Positions 1 to 11,314 of a stretch of 64,000 bases of DNA are shown one piece after another. The first letter of the stretch is position 1; the number at the start of each line of letters is the position of its first letter. The DNA is taken from the NCBI GenBank assembly GCA_039704465.1, contig JASFAU010000007.1, forward strand, positions 496,001 through 560,000, in the 5' to 3' direction. The notes under the pieces were generated by a model that saw nothing but the letters and a program-made list of their open reading frames with translations, was not told where the DNA came from and did not search any database. Origin of the DNA: Plasmodiophora brassicae. Lineage: Eukaryota; Endomyxa; Phytomyxea; Plasmodiophorida; Plasmodiophoridae. The position numbers were made by a program, and so were the translations under genes.

Positions 1-36
1 AGTGCACTTCGTGGCGGCTTGGGCGCATTCGCTGCG

Positions 37-702
37 ATGACCGGGCGAGCGGCGGCCGTCGTGCCCGCGTCGTTGTCGAGCAACTGCAACAGTCCGTCGT
101 CGAGCGACGTCGATGACGTGGCCATTACGGTGTTCGACGAGACCGACGGCCCGTCGTCCGATGACACGCTGGGCGGGCAGCGTAACCCGCGAACGAAACC
201 GTGGATCCATCTGGTTCGCGTCAGCGGGTACATCATGTCCTGTCTGTTCGTTGTCCTGTGGGTCGGCATGGGGTACACGGCGTTCGCCAGGAAATCGGGT
301 GAGATCATCCAGGCGCTGAAACGCTCCAACGAGGAGATCGCATTCACGATCGCGTTCGCTGTTGTTGGCACTGTCTCGACGAGCCTGCCTCTAAGCGCCG
401 TGTTCGTCAACGTCAAGTACGCGCAGGCGGACTCATACAAGAAGGTCCTGCGGCTGCGGCTGGCGTCCATCGCGTTCCTCGTCATCTGCCTGCTGATGGC
501 GCTGAACTCGTACCAGATGACGGTTCGTGGCACCGACTACGAGCGTCTCGTTGCCACCGTCATCATGGTCGCGTCGCTGGTCGTCATCATCGCCATTAAC
601 GTCGGCCTGGTCGTGTTCGGGGACATCCGGATCCCAGAGTCGGTCCTGGACGACACCTTCGAAGAGGAGCGTAAACAGAGGCGCCGGCGCTACACGATCT
701 AA
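37..702 (+). CDS. Multi-span membrane protein, unknown family (possibly 5'-truncated)
   Basis: A 221-residue reading frame from the ATG at 37 to a TAA at 702. The frame is open back to base 1, so this may be the last exon of a longer gene. After a Ser/Asp-rich stretch of about 65 residues there are four hydrophobic segments (about residues 67-85, 100-125, 142-158 and 172-196), then a basic tail ending in a run of arginines. The pattern suits the last helices of a polytopic membrane protein. I do not recognise a family. It is followed by a tail-to-tail membrane gene on the other strand. Codon use matches neighbouring genes, so coding is likely; function is unknown. Confidence 0.6.
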   Translation: MTGRAAAVVPASLSSNCNSPSSSDVDDVAITVFDETDGPSSDDTLGGQRNPRTKPWIHLVRVSGYIMSCLFVVLWVGMGYTAFARKSGEIIQALKRSNEEIAFTIAFAVVGTVSTSLPLSAVFVNVKYAQADSYKKVLRLRLASIAFLVICLLMALNSYQMTVRGTDYERLVATVIMVASLVVIIAINVGLVVFGDIRIPESVLDDTFEEERKQRRRRYTI

Positions 703-919
703 TCATATGGGCGTACGCGTCGTAGGTAATGTCACGATAAACCTAATAAGGGTAACGAAATGCGCTGGGCTCCGTTGATAATCATTGTCTTCGAATACCT
801 CCGGCCAACAAGGGAATGGTTCAGACAACGCCTTGGTATCCATCGCCCGGCGGGGGACCATAGACGCCACCATCATCAAACGACGGACCGATATCAACGA
901 ACTGGGAGGCGACACACGA

Positions 920-1800
920 TCAACTCAGCGCAGACGGACACCATGTCGAAGCGGTGATCACCTCTTCCTTGGCGGTCAGGATGCCAAACAGCGATAGCGC
1001 GCTGACGAAGAAGTACGCTGACTCGGAACGTCAAAGGTGGACATGAGGCACTAAACACAGCGTCATTGTTACCGAGACCAAATCCGGAGAGGCCCTTTGA
1101 TCCCCCAGGAGCGGCGGACGCATCCACGAGAGCGATCTGGTTCAGGAAGATGGATATGATAACGAACTGACGCATATAACACGTCAGTCCATGTTGTCGT
1201 GCTGGCGTGGTTCACTCTACCGACCATCGAGAACGCGTGCTCGGTGCCCTTCCGGAACAGAAGGACAAACGTGCCGCCAATGCTACACCAGAACCAAAGG
1301 CCCTTCCATCTACACGGCAAGCAATTGCGACATTGGACGACAACCATGAAGACGGAGCACCACCGTCGTACACGAATGCAAATTTCTCGCCGCCATGGCC
1401 AACGCCGGCGGCGACCACGAAATACATAATGCCCATAGCGAACGCCAGCAGCTGCGTCAGCGTCCAACCTGGGGGGCGTCGACGTAAGCCTCCCCATCGA
1501 CATGCACGCGGCGCACCACATCAACTGCCTACTCAGGGCGGCCAGGGCGCGCTTCTCCTGCAGGATCTCCATGCCCGCGCCCTCCGCTGCCGATCGGTCG
1601 TCGCGTCGCGCCAAACTCCGCTGCCAGGCCTTCGTACCAATGCGCGACCCCAAGACACGGGCGGCGGCGACCCGCAGAGCGCTGTCGACCGCGCGTCGTG
1701 GTGGGCCAGCCACCCTAAGCCCACCACCGTACCTGGTGTACGCAGGCGCCTACCTGCATATGCATTGTGGTATACCCCTGATGAACACACGACGACCCAT
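920..1800 (-). CDS. Multi-span membrane protein, six exons
   Basis: I join six exons on the minus strand: 1800-1754, 1714-1533, 1468-1372, 1309-1216, 1166-1073 and 1017-920. All introns are GT-AG and 39-64 nt, and the lengths sum to 612 nt, giving 203 residues with no internal stop. The N-terminal third is Arg/Ala-rich. Four hydrophobic stretches follow (WTLTQLLAFAMGIMYFVVAA; GLWFWCSIGGTFVLLF; FVIISIFLNQIALV; GLAYFFVSALSLFGIL). It looks like the C-terminal helices of a polytopic protein. The family is not recognised. The ATG at 1800 lies 38 bases from the end of PEX13, which is on the same strand. The clean phase agreement makes the exon model fairly secure even though the function is unknown. 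Confidence 0.55.
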
Positions 1801-1837
1801 ACAGTTACGATGTGCAATTTAACACGCGGTCACGAGG

Positions 1838-2839
1838 CTACGGGAGCGCTGCGTTCGGGTAGAGCCCGGCGAACTGGTGATGGTCGTACGGCCGGTGGTG
1901 CATGCCGCCTGGGTACGCCGTCGCCGTCGCGTACTGCGCCGGGTACGTCTGCGGGTACGTGTGGTTGTAGGGCGGCGACCAGGGCGTCGACGTGTACGTC
2001 GGTGATCGTGACCAGTCCGATTGGGTCGGCGACGGCGGGCTCCACCCGCTGGGCGACGGCGTCGATGATGCGGTCGGCGGGGCCTGCGTTGCAGGACGTC
2101 TCGAGTTGGACAGGTGGGCGACGACCTTTTTCATGACCCAAAGGGCCAGGGACATGGTCAGGAAGCTGGGAAGCCAGCCCCAGGTGCCGTGCTTCGCCTC
2201 CCTCCAGACGTGGTCGAGCTCGTGGCTGACGGCTTCCGATCTCCGGCCCAGCAGCCTGAGGATCAGGCTTCGACACCGGCTGTAGATGACGTAGATGATC
2301 CTGAGCGACCCGAACGTGCCGAAGAACGCGCCGAGTTCATGCCGCAGCATCGACGCGTTCGTCAGCAACTGCATGATGGACGAGAACGACATGTGCAGCG
2401 CCTCGAAGTTCATATGCAGAATCTGGGAGAACCTGCCGAACGAGCTGACGTGCTGATGGATACCGGTGATGAACGACTGCCCGCCCGACACCAGCGATGT
2501 GATCGGCGTCCCCTTGTACATGTCCAGGGGATGCGGCGGCGGGAGCGATCCGGCACCCGGCGTCATATACCCGATGCCCCCGTACGATGAGGTCCGCCCA
2601 TACGACGACGACGCATACGGGCTGGTATACGACGACCCATACGAGGAATACGACGGGAACCCGCCATACGAGTACGGGACGGCGGACGTCGCCGGGTACG
2701 ACGGCGACGACGCCACCGGCAGGGCGGCGACCGGCGGCGTCATCGCGGTCGTCGTCGGCGACGACGCTGCCAGACTGGTGGCGGCGTGCGACTCGGCGGC
2801 CTGTCGCTCCCAGGGTTTGGGCGGCGAGACGAGCGCCAT
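1838..2839 (-). CDS. PEX13: Peroxin-13 (peroxisomal import docking protein)
   Basis: A single-exon 333-residue protein. PEX13 sits in the peroxisomal membrane and, with PEX14, docks PEX5/cargo complexes. The N-terminus carries the family signature PPKPWE within the first 12 residues. A Tyr/Gly/Ser-rich low-complexity stretch (about residues 50-100, repeated YG/SSYG) follows, then a central membrane-associated region with two hydrophobic helices. There is no SH3 domain, as is usual in plant and many protist PEX13 proteins. The C-terminal 90 residues are Pro/Thr/Tyr-rich. I start at the ATG at 2839 because it places PPKPWE at residue 6; the codons upstream of it only offer a GTG. Confidence 0.85.
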   Translation of the reverse strand: MALVSPPKPWERQAAESHAATSLAASSPTTTAMTPPVAALPVASSPSYPATSAVPYSYGGFPSYSSYGSSYTSPYASSSYGRTSSYGGIGYMTPGAGSLPPPHPLDMYKGTPITSLVSGGQSFITGIHQHVSSFGRFSQILHMNFEALHMSFSSIMQLLTNASMLRHELGAFFGTFGSLRIIYVIYSRCRSLILRLLGRRSEAVSHELDHVWREAKHGTWGWLPSFLTMSLALWVMKKVVAHLSNSRRPATQAPPTASSTPSPSGWSPPSPTQSDWSRSPTYTSTPWSPPYNHTYPQTYPAQYATATAYPGGMHHRPYDHHQFAGLYPNAALP

Positions 2840-3399
2840 GCCCCGATGCGGATGATGAGACGTCACACGTCGGTGTCAGGGGGCCGGCCGCGCAGTGCGC
2901 CCTCCAGTCCTGGCCGCGTGGTGCTTTGGGTTTGGGGCGCTCCAGACCCGTCCCCGCTCGGTCGGTCACCCGAATGCGCTCTGACGGACCACGATCCCAC
3001 GACCAGGCCCGACGTCGCAGGCGCGTGTGACGCGCAACAGCACTAAAAGGCCATGGCCCGCTCCCGTTGCTTGGCCCCCATCGCATGAGACGTTCTGGGC
3101 AAATACCCAGCCCGTGACTCGCGAGCCACGGAAGTGTCCGGCAATGCTTTGGAGGACGACGTGGTCGGAATGCGTGCACGCGACGTGAACGCGTTAGTCG
3201 CCGCTGACAGGGAGGCGTTCTCCCATGACCAGCGGACGCGTGCGGTTTCTCTGGGCGATATGAGATGTCCTACTTCCCGGGCGTACGCCGATCCGCGCAA
3301 GCGAGATTGCTGCCTACATAGGGAGGCGATCGCGACGTACACGTACGCACTGTGGCCCGCTAATCGGACTCATCTGACATCTGACGCGCGCGGGGCTCC
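2840..3399. other. Intergenic region upstream of the tandem gene pair
   Basis: About 560 bases between the divergent starts of PEX13 and the first nucleotidase-like gene. I see no gene with recognisable homology. Several open frames cross it but none has a family signature. Near the right end the motif AAGCGAGATTGC (about 3300) is repeated in front of the second tandem copy (about 7376), so part of this spacer was duplicated with the gene and may hold a shared promoter element. Confidence 0.4.
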
Positions 3400-6300
3400 A
3401 TGGAGGCAGTGGGAATCGGCGGGATCCTGGTTGGCGCGTTGCTGGCCACAGCGGCGGCAGGGCTACAGGGCGGCTTCAACGTTTCGATCGCCTACCAATT
3501 GTGCGTTGCCTGGGCATACTGGTGAGGGAAACGCTGGAGCTGAGTCATCGCGCTGATAGGAGAACGTCGGCGCGTACATGGCCCTTCAATGCTAACGGCA
3601 ACCCGTGCACGAGCGCCGACGTGGCAGCAAACACATGTTGGGACTGCCCCATCCAGTTCGGCACGCCAGGCTGAATATTGGTCAGGCCTGGGCGGCATAT
3701 CACGCCGAGCGGCCGTCTATAACGAGATCCTGGCGAACACATCGGGGAACGCCATCTTCCTCGATGGGGGCAACGCACTCTGTATCGACCCGTCGTACAG
3801 TCTGTTCCGAGGGCAGATCGAGACATACTTGATGCAGAAGTTCAACTTCACAGGTATAGGGCGGTCAAAGATGCCATGTCAGCAACTCACGGTCGGATAG
3901 GTTTAACCCCGGACGCTCTTGACTTCATGTACGGTTCGTCAATGACCTGCGAGCTGGACCGTTTCACTGCCATGTCCCATGTGCCGATCCTGTCCACGAA
4001 CATGATCCGACTGTCAACGGGTGCTCCTGCATTCCAGCGCTATGTCATCCGAACACTGCCAAACGGCATCAAAGTGGCGGTCATGGCGAGCACCCAGACC
4101 GTTATGCAAGAGGCAGCAGGGTACCGTTTTACGGGATTGTTCGACCTGGCGCCTTCGGACGCGTACTTAGGCGAGGCAATCGGCGCGGCTCGTGCAGAGG
4201 GCGCCGACGTTATCGTCGTCCTCACAAATGGGTTCGCCCAGTCGGATATTCAGGGCCCAAACGGTCCGACCCTGATGCAAGGCCTGGAAACAACGTTAGC
4301 CAAGTATGATCGCTTTGTCGATGTCAACATTCTATCATACCCCATTACTACGACAACGAAAACCGACAATGCGTTCGGCTGCGTCCGTTGCCCCAACGGC
4401 GTCTCCATCCTACGCATCGACCTGAAGCTTGATTCGAACCGCAAGCTCGTCTCGTCGTCAAGTACGGAGACCGTCCTGGACAAGAACATCCCGACGGACC
4501 CGGACACGGACGCATTCCTTGCCGTCAAACAGAGCATTATGGCCGCACAGAACCTGGTCATCGATGGCGCATCGGAGTTCACGTCCAGCGGCGCGTACTC
4601 GAGCACGGCGCCCATCAACAGCAGTTCCACGGGCGACATCGTCGCCGACGCGTACCTGCACATCGGATCGGCATACGGCGCCACCATCGCCATCGTCAAC
4701 TGGGGAGGCATCCGAGGTACCGTCCCGGCCGGCAACATCACGCACTTCCAGACGCAAAAGGTACAAGTTCCCACGTATGTTCGCGCACCGAACCGTCACC
4801 GTGACAGTCGCCCGCGCAGGTTTGCCCGTTTGCCGACACGGTCTCCGTGTTCAAGATCGACGGCGTCCACCTGCTGCTGACCTTACAGCGTGCCACGAAG
4901 CTCGTCCTGCGCGGAGCATTCCCGCAGGTGGCCGGCCTGCGATGGCAGTGGCTGCCCAACATGCCGAACGGGAACACCAACGGGCGGATCACGGCGATCG
5001 AGGTCAAGGACGTTGCGCAGACCACCTGGGTGCCATTCGACATCAACCGCGTCTATACGGTCGTGACGAATTCGTATATGCGCCTGGGCGGCGACGAGTA
5101 CGCGTTGTTCCCCGTCTACGGATACGACTTCATCGACAACGTCGCCACGGTCGTCGACACGTTAACCGGGTTCTTCCGGTACGCGCAGGTGCTGAAAGCG
5201 TCGCAATACGCCGTTCGTCGTGGGACGTATGCCGCCCAAGGCAGCACGTTGCTAACGGTACAATGCCAATCCGGATGGGTGGTCGACCCGATCACCAACC
5301 AGTGCAAACCCTGCCCTCCGGGGACGGCCGCGAACGTGCACACGGGTCGTTGCCAGGAGTGCCAGGACGGGTGGTACAGCGACCGCGTTGCGGCCGCTCA
5401 GTGTTCAGCGTGCCCGACCAATGCGCGAACGTACTTTGCCGGCGCCGTCAACTTGACCCAGTGTCAATGCACCGCCGGATACTATGGGTGGGGGACACCA
5501 CTGTCGTTACGTGCCGTCGTCCAGCGCTGTCTGACCGATTCTGTAGGAACAACGGTGGCCAGTGCACTCCCTGCAGCAATGGAGGGTACTGCTCCGGAGG
5601 CGATCTGATGATCAACAGGCCCGGCTACGTTCGCTCGCCATGGGACGCGGCCGTCTTCTTCCAGTGTATACCCGCGTCTGCGTGCGCCATCGAGCCTGAC
5701 AGCACCGAGGCTCTGAGCGGCAACGCGTCCCAAATGTGCAACCCGAACTATACGGGGCTGAACTGTGGCACCTGCGCACCCGGCGCGGCCAGGAGCAGAT
5801 CTGGCAAGTGCTCCCGTACGTTGCGAAATGGTCATCGTAGTTCGTGCCTAATTCCTGTTCCGATAGAGTGCGGTGGCAGAGCATCAGCAAGTGCATTATT
5901 GGGGCTTGCTCTCGTCGGCGCTGGTATCGCTGTCCCTGTTCTTGTCCTGATGTACCTTCGGTTCGCCCAGAAATCCGCTCCTAACGCCGGATTGCACATC
6001 GCGTACAGTGCTGCCCAGGTGTTCGCATTGTATCCGATCTTCTCCTCGCGATGGCCGTCGCCCACTACCGAGGCGTTCACGATATTTCGGGCCTTCAGCA
6101 TCGACGTGTCCATCGTATCGTTCATGTGCGCCCTGGGTATTTCGGATTTCCAAGAATGGCTGGCCGAGTTCCTGATGATCCCGTTCTTCTGGTGCTGTTC
6201 AATCTTCTTCTTCGCGGTCTCCACCATTCTCGACCGCATCGTGTCGCTCCCGGGTTACCTGAAGATCTCCTGGTACGAGGCTCGCGAAAGCATCACTGCG

Positions 6301-7166
6301 GTGACGACCCTCAGCTTCCCAATGATCGGTACGGCCTGTTCAGTTGTCAGTTGCTGATGCCGCTATATGTTCTTACTAATATGTTGGATTGTAGCGCGTC
6401 ACGTGTTTCAGGTGTTCGAGTGCACGCCCGAGGTCGATGGCAGGCGCTTCCTACTGATTGCGCCTTCCGTGCTATGTTTCGATTCGTACTGGACGACCCA
6501 TTTCCTGCCAGTCGCGTGTGTATTCCTGGCCGTCCTGTTGATTGCCATCCCGGTCTACGTCGTCGTGCAGATCCCCTTTGCCCAAAGGAACGCGCGCCTT
6601 GGTGCCTACATGCCGTTCGCCGCGTACACGCGGTCGTACAGGAAAGAGATGTGGTACTGGAACTTCATCAGCATGATGCATGCTATGGCCATCGTCCTGC
6701 TCGTCCCGTTCACCGTGGAAGATTCATTTCAGCGCGTCATTTTAGGCGTCCTTATTCAGATGACCATCTGCGGGTTGAAGATTGTCCATCGACCGTTCCA
6801 GAATTGGTTGGACAATACGACGGATGCGATCGTCGCATTCCTGGCGATCGGGCAACTGACGCTGGCGTAGGTCAGCCCATGTCTGTTCTAGGCGTACAGC
6901 TGACGTTTCCTGACAGGTTCTTCTACAACTCCCCTGCCGGCCTAGAGCCAACTTGGTCGGCGTCCAGAGCGCTTTTCGATTCCTTGAACCTCATCTTCAC
7001 CGTTGTCATTGTCATCGTCATCGTTATGACGATGGTCCGGTCGGGGCCCGTTGTCAAGCTCGCCGACCGCGTCATTGCACTGCGAAAGCCAGTCAACATT
7101 GTCGCCGGTGGTCCCAAACTGGATCTGCCCACAGACGTCGTTATGTCCACCGCGAGTCGTCAGTAA
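3400..7166 (+). CDS. Pseudo-5'-nucleotidase / Cys-rich / multi-span membrane protein, tandem copy 1
   Basis: Nine exons: 3400-3500, 3560-3636, 3686-3853, 3901-4760, 4820-5487, 5547-5815, 5867-6349, 6395-6866 and 6917-7166. They sum to 3348 nt, or 1115 residues. In order: a signal peptide; a 5'-nucleotidase fold (start CLGGISRR, middle FLDGGNAL, C-terminal domain IVNWGGIRGTVPAGNIT and a GGDEYALF loop); a Cys-rich stalk of about 160 residues resembling ephrin-receptor/TNFR-like repeats; about ten hydrophobic segments; and a short cytosolic tail. The metal ligands of the nucleotidase family (HTNDxH, DAGD, GNHEFD, GH) are replaced, e.g. SIAYQ for the first motif and PDALDF for the third, so hydrolysis is unlikely. 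It is probably a surface receptor or sensor; the ligand is unknown. Confidence 0.82.
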
Positions 7167-7479
7167 CGTTCCTGTTCCTCTCATCGAATAAAGACCTTTG
7201 TGGCCGCTGCCAGCCTGGTGTCCACGTCATGAAACGTGCAGCAAATGTTCAGTTGGTCGGTAGACGGCGTCGATGTGGCCTGTGCAAGGGTACCGTGAAC
7301 GATGGAGACGAGGGTGGGGAAACCTGTCGAACAATCCCACCCAGAGTGCTTCCCAGCTGTCCACGATCCACGTAAGCGAGATTGCGATGCGATCGTCGCG
7401 TACGCGCAGGTACTAATGGGCCGTTAATTGGCCCAAGCGGAGCGTGGCTAGCTCATCATATCCGGTGCTCACGGAGGCC
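7167..7479. promoter_or_regulatory. Spacer between tandem copies with polyadenylation signal
   Basis: About 313 bases between the stop of copy 1 and the start of copy 2. It holds an AATAAA at 7187-7192, 21 bases past the copy 1 stop. The AAGCGAGATTGC motif that is also found ahead of copy 1 is at about 7376. No gene is seen. The motif match suggests the duplicated unit included its own upstream region. Confidence 0.5.
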
Positions 7480-10400
7480 ATGATGATCTGTGCCCTCCTC
7501 GTGGGCACCTTGCTGGCCACAGTGGCTGCAGGACTACCGGATGGCTTCAACGTTTCGATCGCCTACCAAACGTGCGTTGCATCATTGGTTCGACTTGAGA
7601 CTACTGATTCACCAAGCAAATAGGAGGACGTCGGCGCGTACATGGCCGTTCAACGCCAAGGGCAACCCGTGCACGAGCGCCGACGTAGCATCCAACACTT
7701 GTTAGCCCTTCCACATCAGCGGGGTGGGCCATACTGATTGTCTCGACAAACCAGGCCTGGGTGGCATATCGCGTCGAGCAACCGTCTATAAGGAGATCCT
7801 GGCGAATACGTCGGGGAACGCGATCTTCGTCGATGGGGGCAATGCGCTCTGCATTGACCCGTCGTACAGTCTGTTCCGGGGCCAGATCGAAACCTTCTTC
7901 ATGCAAATGTTCAACTTCACGGGTCGGGCAAACTGCGTCCGGGTGCCATACAAGCACCTAACGGCCCAGTAGGTATAACGCCAGGCGCACTGGATTTCAT
8001 GTACGGTTCCACAACGACGAGCGAGCTGGACCTCTTCAATGCCATGTCGCGTGTGCCGATACTGTCCACGAACATGATCCGCTTGTCGACAGGCGGTGCT
8101 GCGTTCCAGCGTTACACAATTCGGACACTGCCGAACGGAGTCAAGGTCGCGATCATGTCCAGCACGGGGTCATTCATGCCGCCGGCAGTTGGGCCCACCT
8201 TTACAGACCTATTCGGGCTGGCGCCTTCGGACGCGTACCTGGGGGAGGCCATCGGCGAAGCTCGCGCTGCGGGTGCTGATATTATCGTTGTCCTGACGAA
8301 CGGTATTGCCCAGTCGGACGTTCAGGGCCCAAATGCTATGGCATTCATGCAAAGCCTGGAGGCGACACTTGCCAAATACGCCCACTTTGTCGACCTGAAC
8401 ATTCTGTCATACCCGGTGACGATGGCGACGCCAATTGACAACGCCTTCGGCTGCATCGACTGCCCAGACGGCGTCTCGATCCTACGCATCGATCTGAAGC
8501 TTGATTCGAAGCGCAAGCTCGTCTCGTCATCAAGCAGAGAGATCACGTTGGACAAGTACGTTCCAAACGATCCGGAAACGGATGCGTTCCTTGCCATCAA
8601 ACAGAACATCATGACCGCGCAGAACCAGGCGATCGACGGCATATCAGAATTCTCATCCAGCGGCGAATACTCGAGCAAGGCGCCCATCAACAGCAGTTCC
8701 ACGGGCGACATCGTCGCCGACGCGTATCTGCACATCGGGTCGGCATACGGCGCCACCATCGCCATCGTCAACTGGGGCGCGATCCGCGGTACCGTCCCGG
8801 CCGGCAACATCACGCACTACCAGACGCAAAAGGTACAAGTTCTACGGCTGGAGACTGATGGAACTGCACCCCGCTGACAGTGGCCCGGGCGCAGATTTGC
8901 CCGTTTGCAGACACGGTCTCCGTGTTCAAGATCGACGGCGTCCACCTGCTGCTGACGTTACAGCGCGCGACGAAGCTCGTCTTGCGCGGAGCATTCCCCC
9001 AGGTGGCGGGCCTACGATGGCAGTGGCTGCCCAACATGCCGAACGGGAACACCAACGGGCGGATCACGGCGATCGAGGTCATGGACGTTGCGCAGACCGC
9101 CTGGGTGCCGTTCGACATCAACCGCGTCTATACGGTCGCGACGAATTCGTATATGCGCCTGGGCGGCGACGAGTACGCGTTGTTCCCCGTCTACGGATAC
9201 GACTTCATCGACAACATCGCCACGGTCGTCGACACGTTGACCGGGTTCTTCCGCTACGCGCAGGTGCTGAAAGCGTCGCAGTACGCCGTTCGTCGTGGGA
9301 CGTATGCCGCCCAAGGCAGCACGTTGCTAACGGTGCAGTGCCAATCCGGATGGGTCGTCGACCCGATCACCAACCAGTGCAAACCCTGCCCTCCGGGGAC
9401 GGCCGCGAACGTGCACACGGGTCGTTGCCAGGAGTGCCAGGACGGGTGGTACAGCGACCGCGTTGCTACCGCTCAGTGTTTAGCGTGCCCGACCAATGCG
9501 CGAACGTACTTTGCCGGCGCCGTCAACGTAACCCAGTGTCAATGCATCGCCGGATACTATGGGTGGGTGGCACCAGTGTCGTTGCGTGCCACCGTCCAGC
9601 TCTGTCTGACGCATTCTGTAGGAGCAACGGTGGCCAGTGCACCCCCTGCAGCAATGGAGGGTACTGCTCCGGAGGTGACCTGATGATCAACAGGCCCGGC
9701 TACGTTCGCTCGCCATGGGACGCGGCCGTCTTCTTCCAGTGCATACCCGCATCTGCGTGCGCCGTCGAGCCTGACAGCACTGAGGCACTGAGCGGCAACG
9801 CGTCCCAAATGTGCAACCCGAACTATACTGGGCTGAACTGTGGCACGTGCGCACCCGGCGCGGCCAGGGGCAGATCGGGCAATTGCTCCCGTATGCACCC
9901 GTGTCCAGAAAATCATCGCCTAATCGTTACTGATCCCGGCTCCTACAGAATGCCCTTCTCAAGGAAATGCAAATCTAGTGTTAGCGCTGCTGCTGGTTGG
10001 CGCTGGGATCGCCGTCTCCGTTCTTGTCGTGATGTATCTTCGGTTCGCCCAGAAATCCGCTCCTAACGCCGGGTTACACATCGCGTACAGTGCTGCCCAG
10101 GTGTTCGCGTTGTATCCGACCTTCTCGACGCGATGGCCGTCGCCCACTACCGAGGCGTTCACCATATTCCGGGCCTTCAGCATCGACGTGTCCATTGTGT
10201 CGTTCATGTGCGCCATGGGCATCTCGGATTTCCAAGAATGGCTGGCCGAGTTCCTGCTAATCCCGTTCTTCTGGTGCTGTTCAATCTTCTTCTTCGCAGT
10301 CTCCTCCATTCTCGACCGCATCGTGTCGCTCCCGGGTTACCTGAAGATCTCCTGGTACGAGGCCTGTGAAAGCATCGCTGCGGTGACGACCCTCAGCTTC

Positions 10401-11258
10401 CCAATGATCGGTACGGCCTGTTCTGTTGTTAGTTGCATGATGCTGCTATATGTACTTACCAATATGTTGTGTTGTAGCGCGTCACGTGTTTCAGGTGTTC
10501 GAGTGCACGCCCGAGGTCGACGGTAGGCGCTTCCTACTGATTGCGCCTTCAGTGCTATGTTACGATTCGTACTGGACGACCCATTTTTTGCCAGTCGCGT
10601 GTGTGTTCCTGGCCGTCCTGCTGATTGCCATCCCGGTCTATGTCGCATTGCAGATTCCTGCTGCCCAGAGGAACGCGCGCCTTGGTGCCTACATGCCGTT
10701 CGCCGCGTACACGCGGTCGTACAGGAGAGAAATGTGGTACTGGAACTTCATCAGCATGGTTCATGCTATGGCCATCGTCCTGCTCGTCCCGTTCACCGTG
10801 GAAGATTCATCCCAGCGGGTATTCCTAGGCATTCTGATCCAAATGATCATCTGCGGGCTGAAGATCGTTCATCGACCGTTCCTGAACTGGCTGGACAACA
10901 CCACGGATGCGTTCGTATCGTTTCTGGCGATTGGCCAGCTGACGTTGGCGTAGGCTCGATCAGGTTTGTTCTTGACGCGCGGCTGACGATTTCCGATAGG
11001 TTCTTCTACAACAGCCCAGTCGGTTTAGAACCGAGTTGGTCGCAGCCCAGAGCGCTATTCGATGTGTTCAATCTCATCTTCACTGTCGTCATTGTCGTCG
11101 TCATCATCATGACAATGGCCCGATCTGGACCAGTTGTCAAGCTCGCCGACAACATTGTATTGCTGCGAAAGCCAACCATCATTGCCGCCGGTATACGTAA
11201 GAGCTCACAGCTGGACCCGCATACGATCGCCATCATGCCTACCGCACGTCCCGAGTAA
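7480..11258 (+). CDS. Pseudo-5'-nucleotidase / Cys-rich / multi-span membrane protein, tandem copy 2
   Basis: Nine exons with the same structure as copy 1: 7480-7571, 7624-7700, 7755-7922, 7973-8832, 8895-9562, 9622-9890, 9949-10431, 10478-10949 and 11000-11258. They again sum to 3348 nt and 1115 residues. Exons 2 to 8 have exactly the same lengths as in copy 1, and intron phases are conserved. The ectodomain has the same degenerate metal-site motifs. The N-terminal domain (exons 1-4) has diverged noticeably, while exons 5 and 6 (nucleotidase C-terminal domain and Cys-rich stalk) are nearly identical. Introns are not conserved in sequence. An AATAAA at 11279-11284 follows the stop. The first Met is taken at 7480, giving a hydrophobic signal peptide directly. 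Confidence 0.82.
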
Positions 11259-11314
11259 TTGATCTGTCCCCTTAGCCCAATAAAGCGGGTTGGCCTTTAC
11301 GTATCGAGTCCAAG

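Noticed and set aside
4429..6357. A 642-codon plus-strand frame across the first tandem gene
   Set aside because: Most of it is out of frame with the nucleotidase-like exons; only its 3' part coincides with real exons 6 and 7, so it is a composite frame, not a gene.
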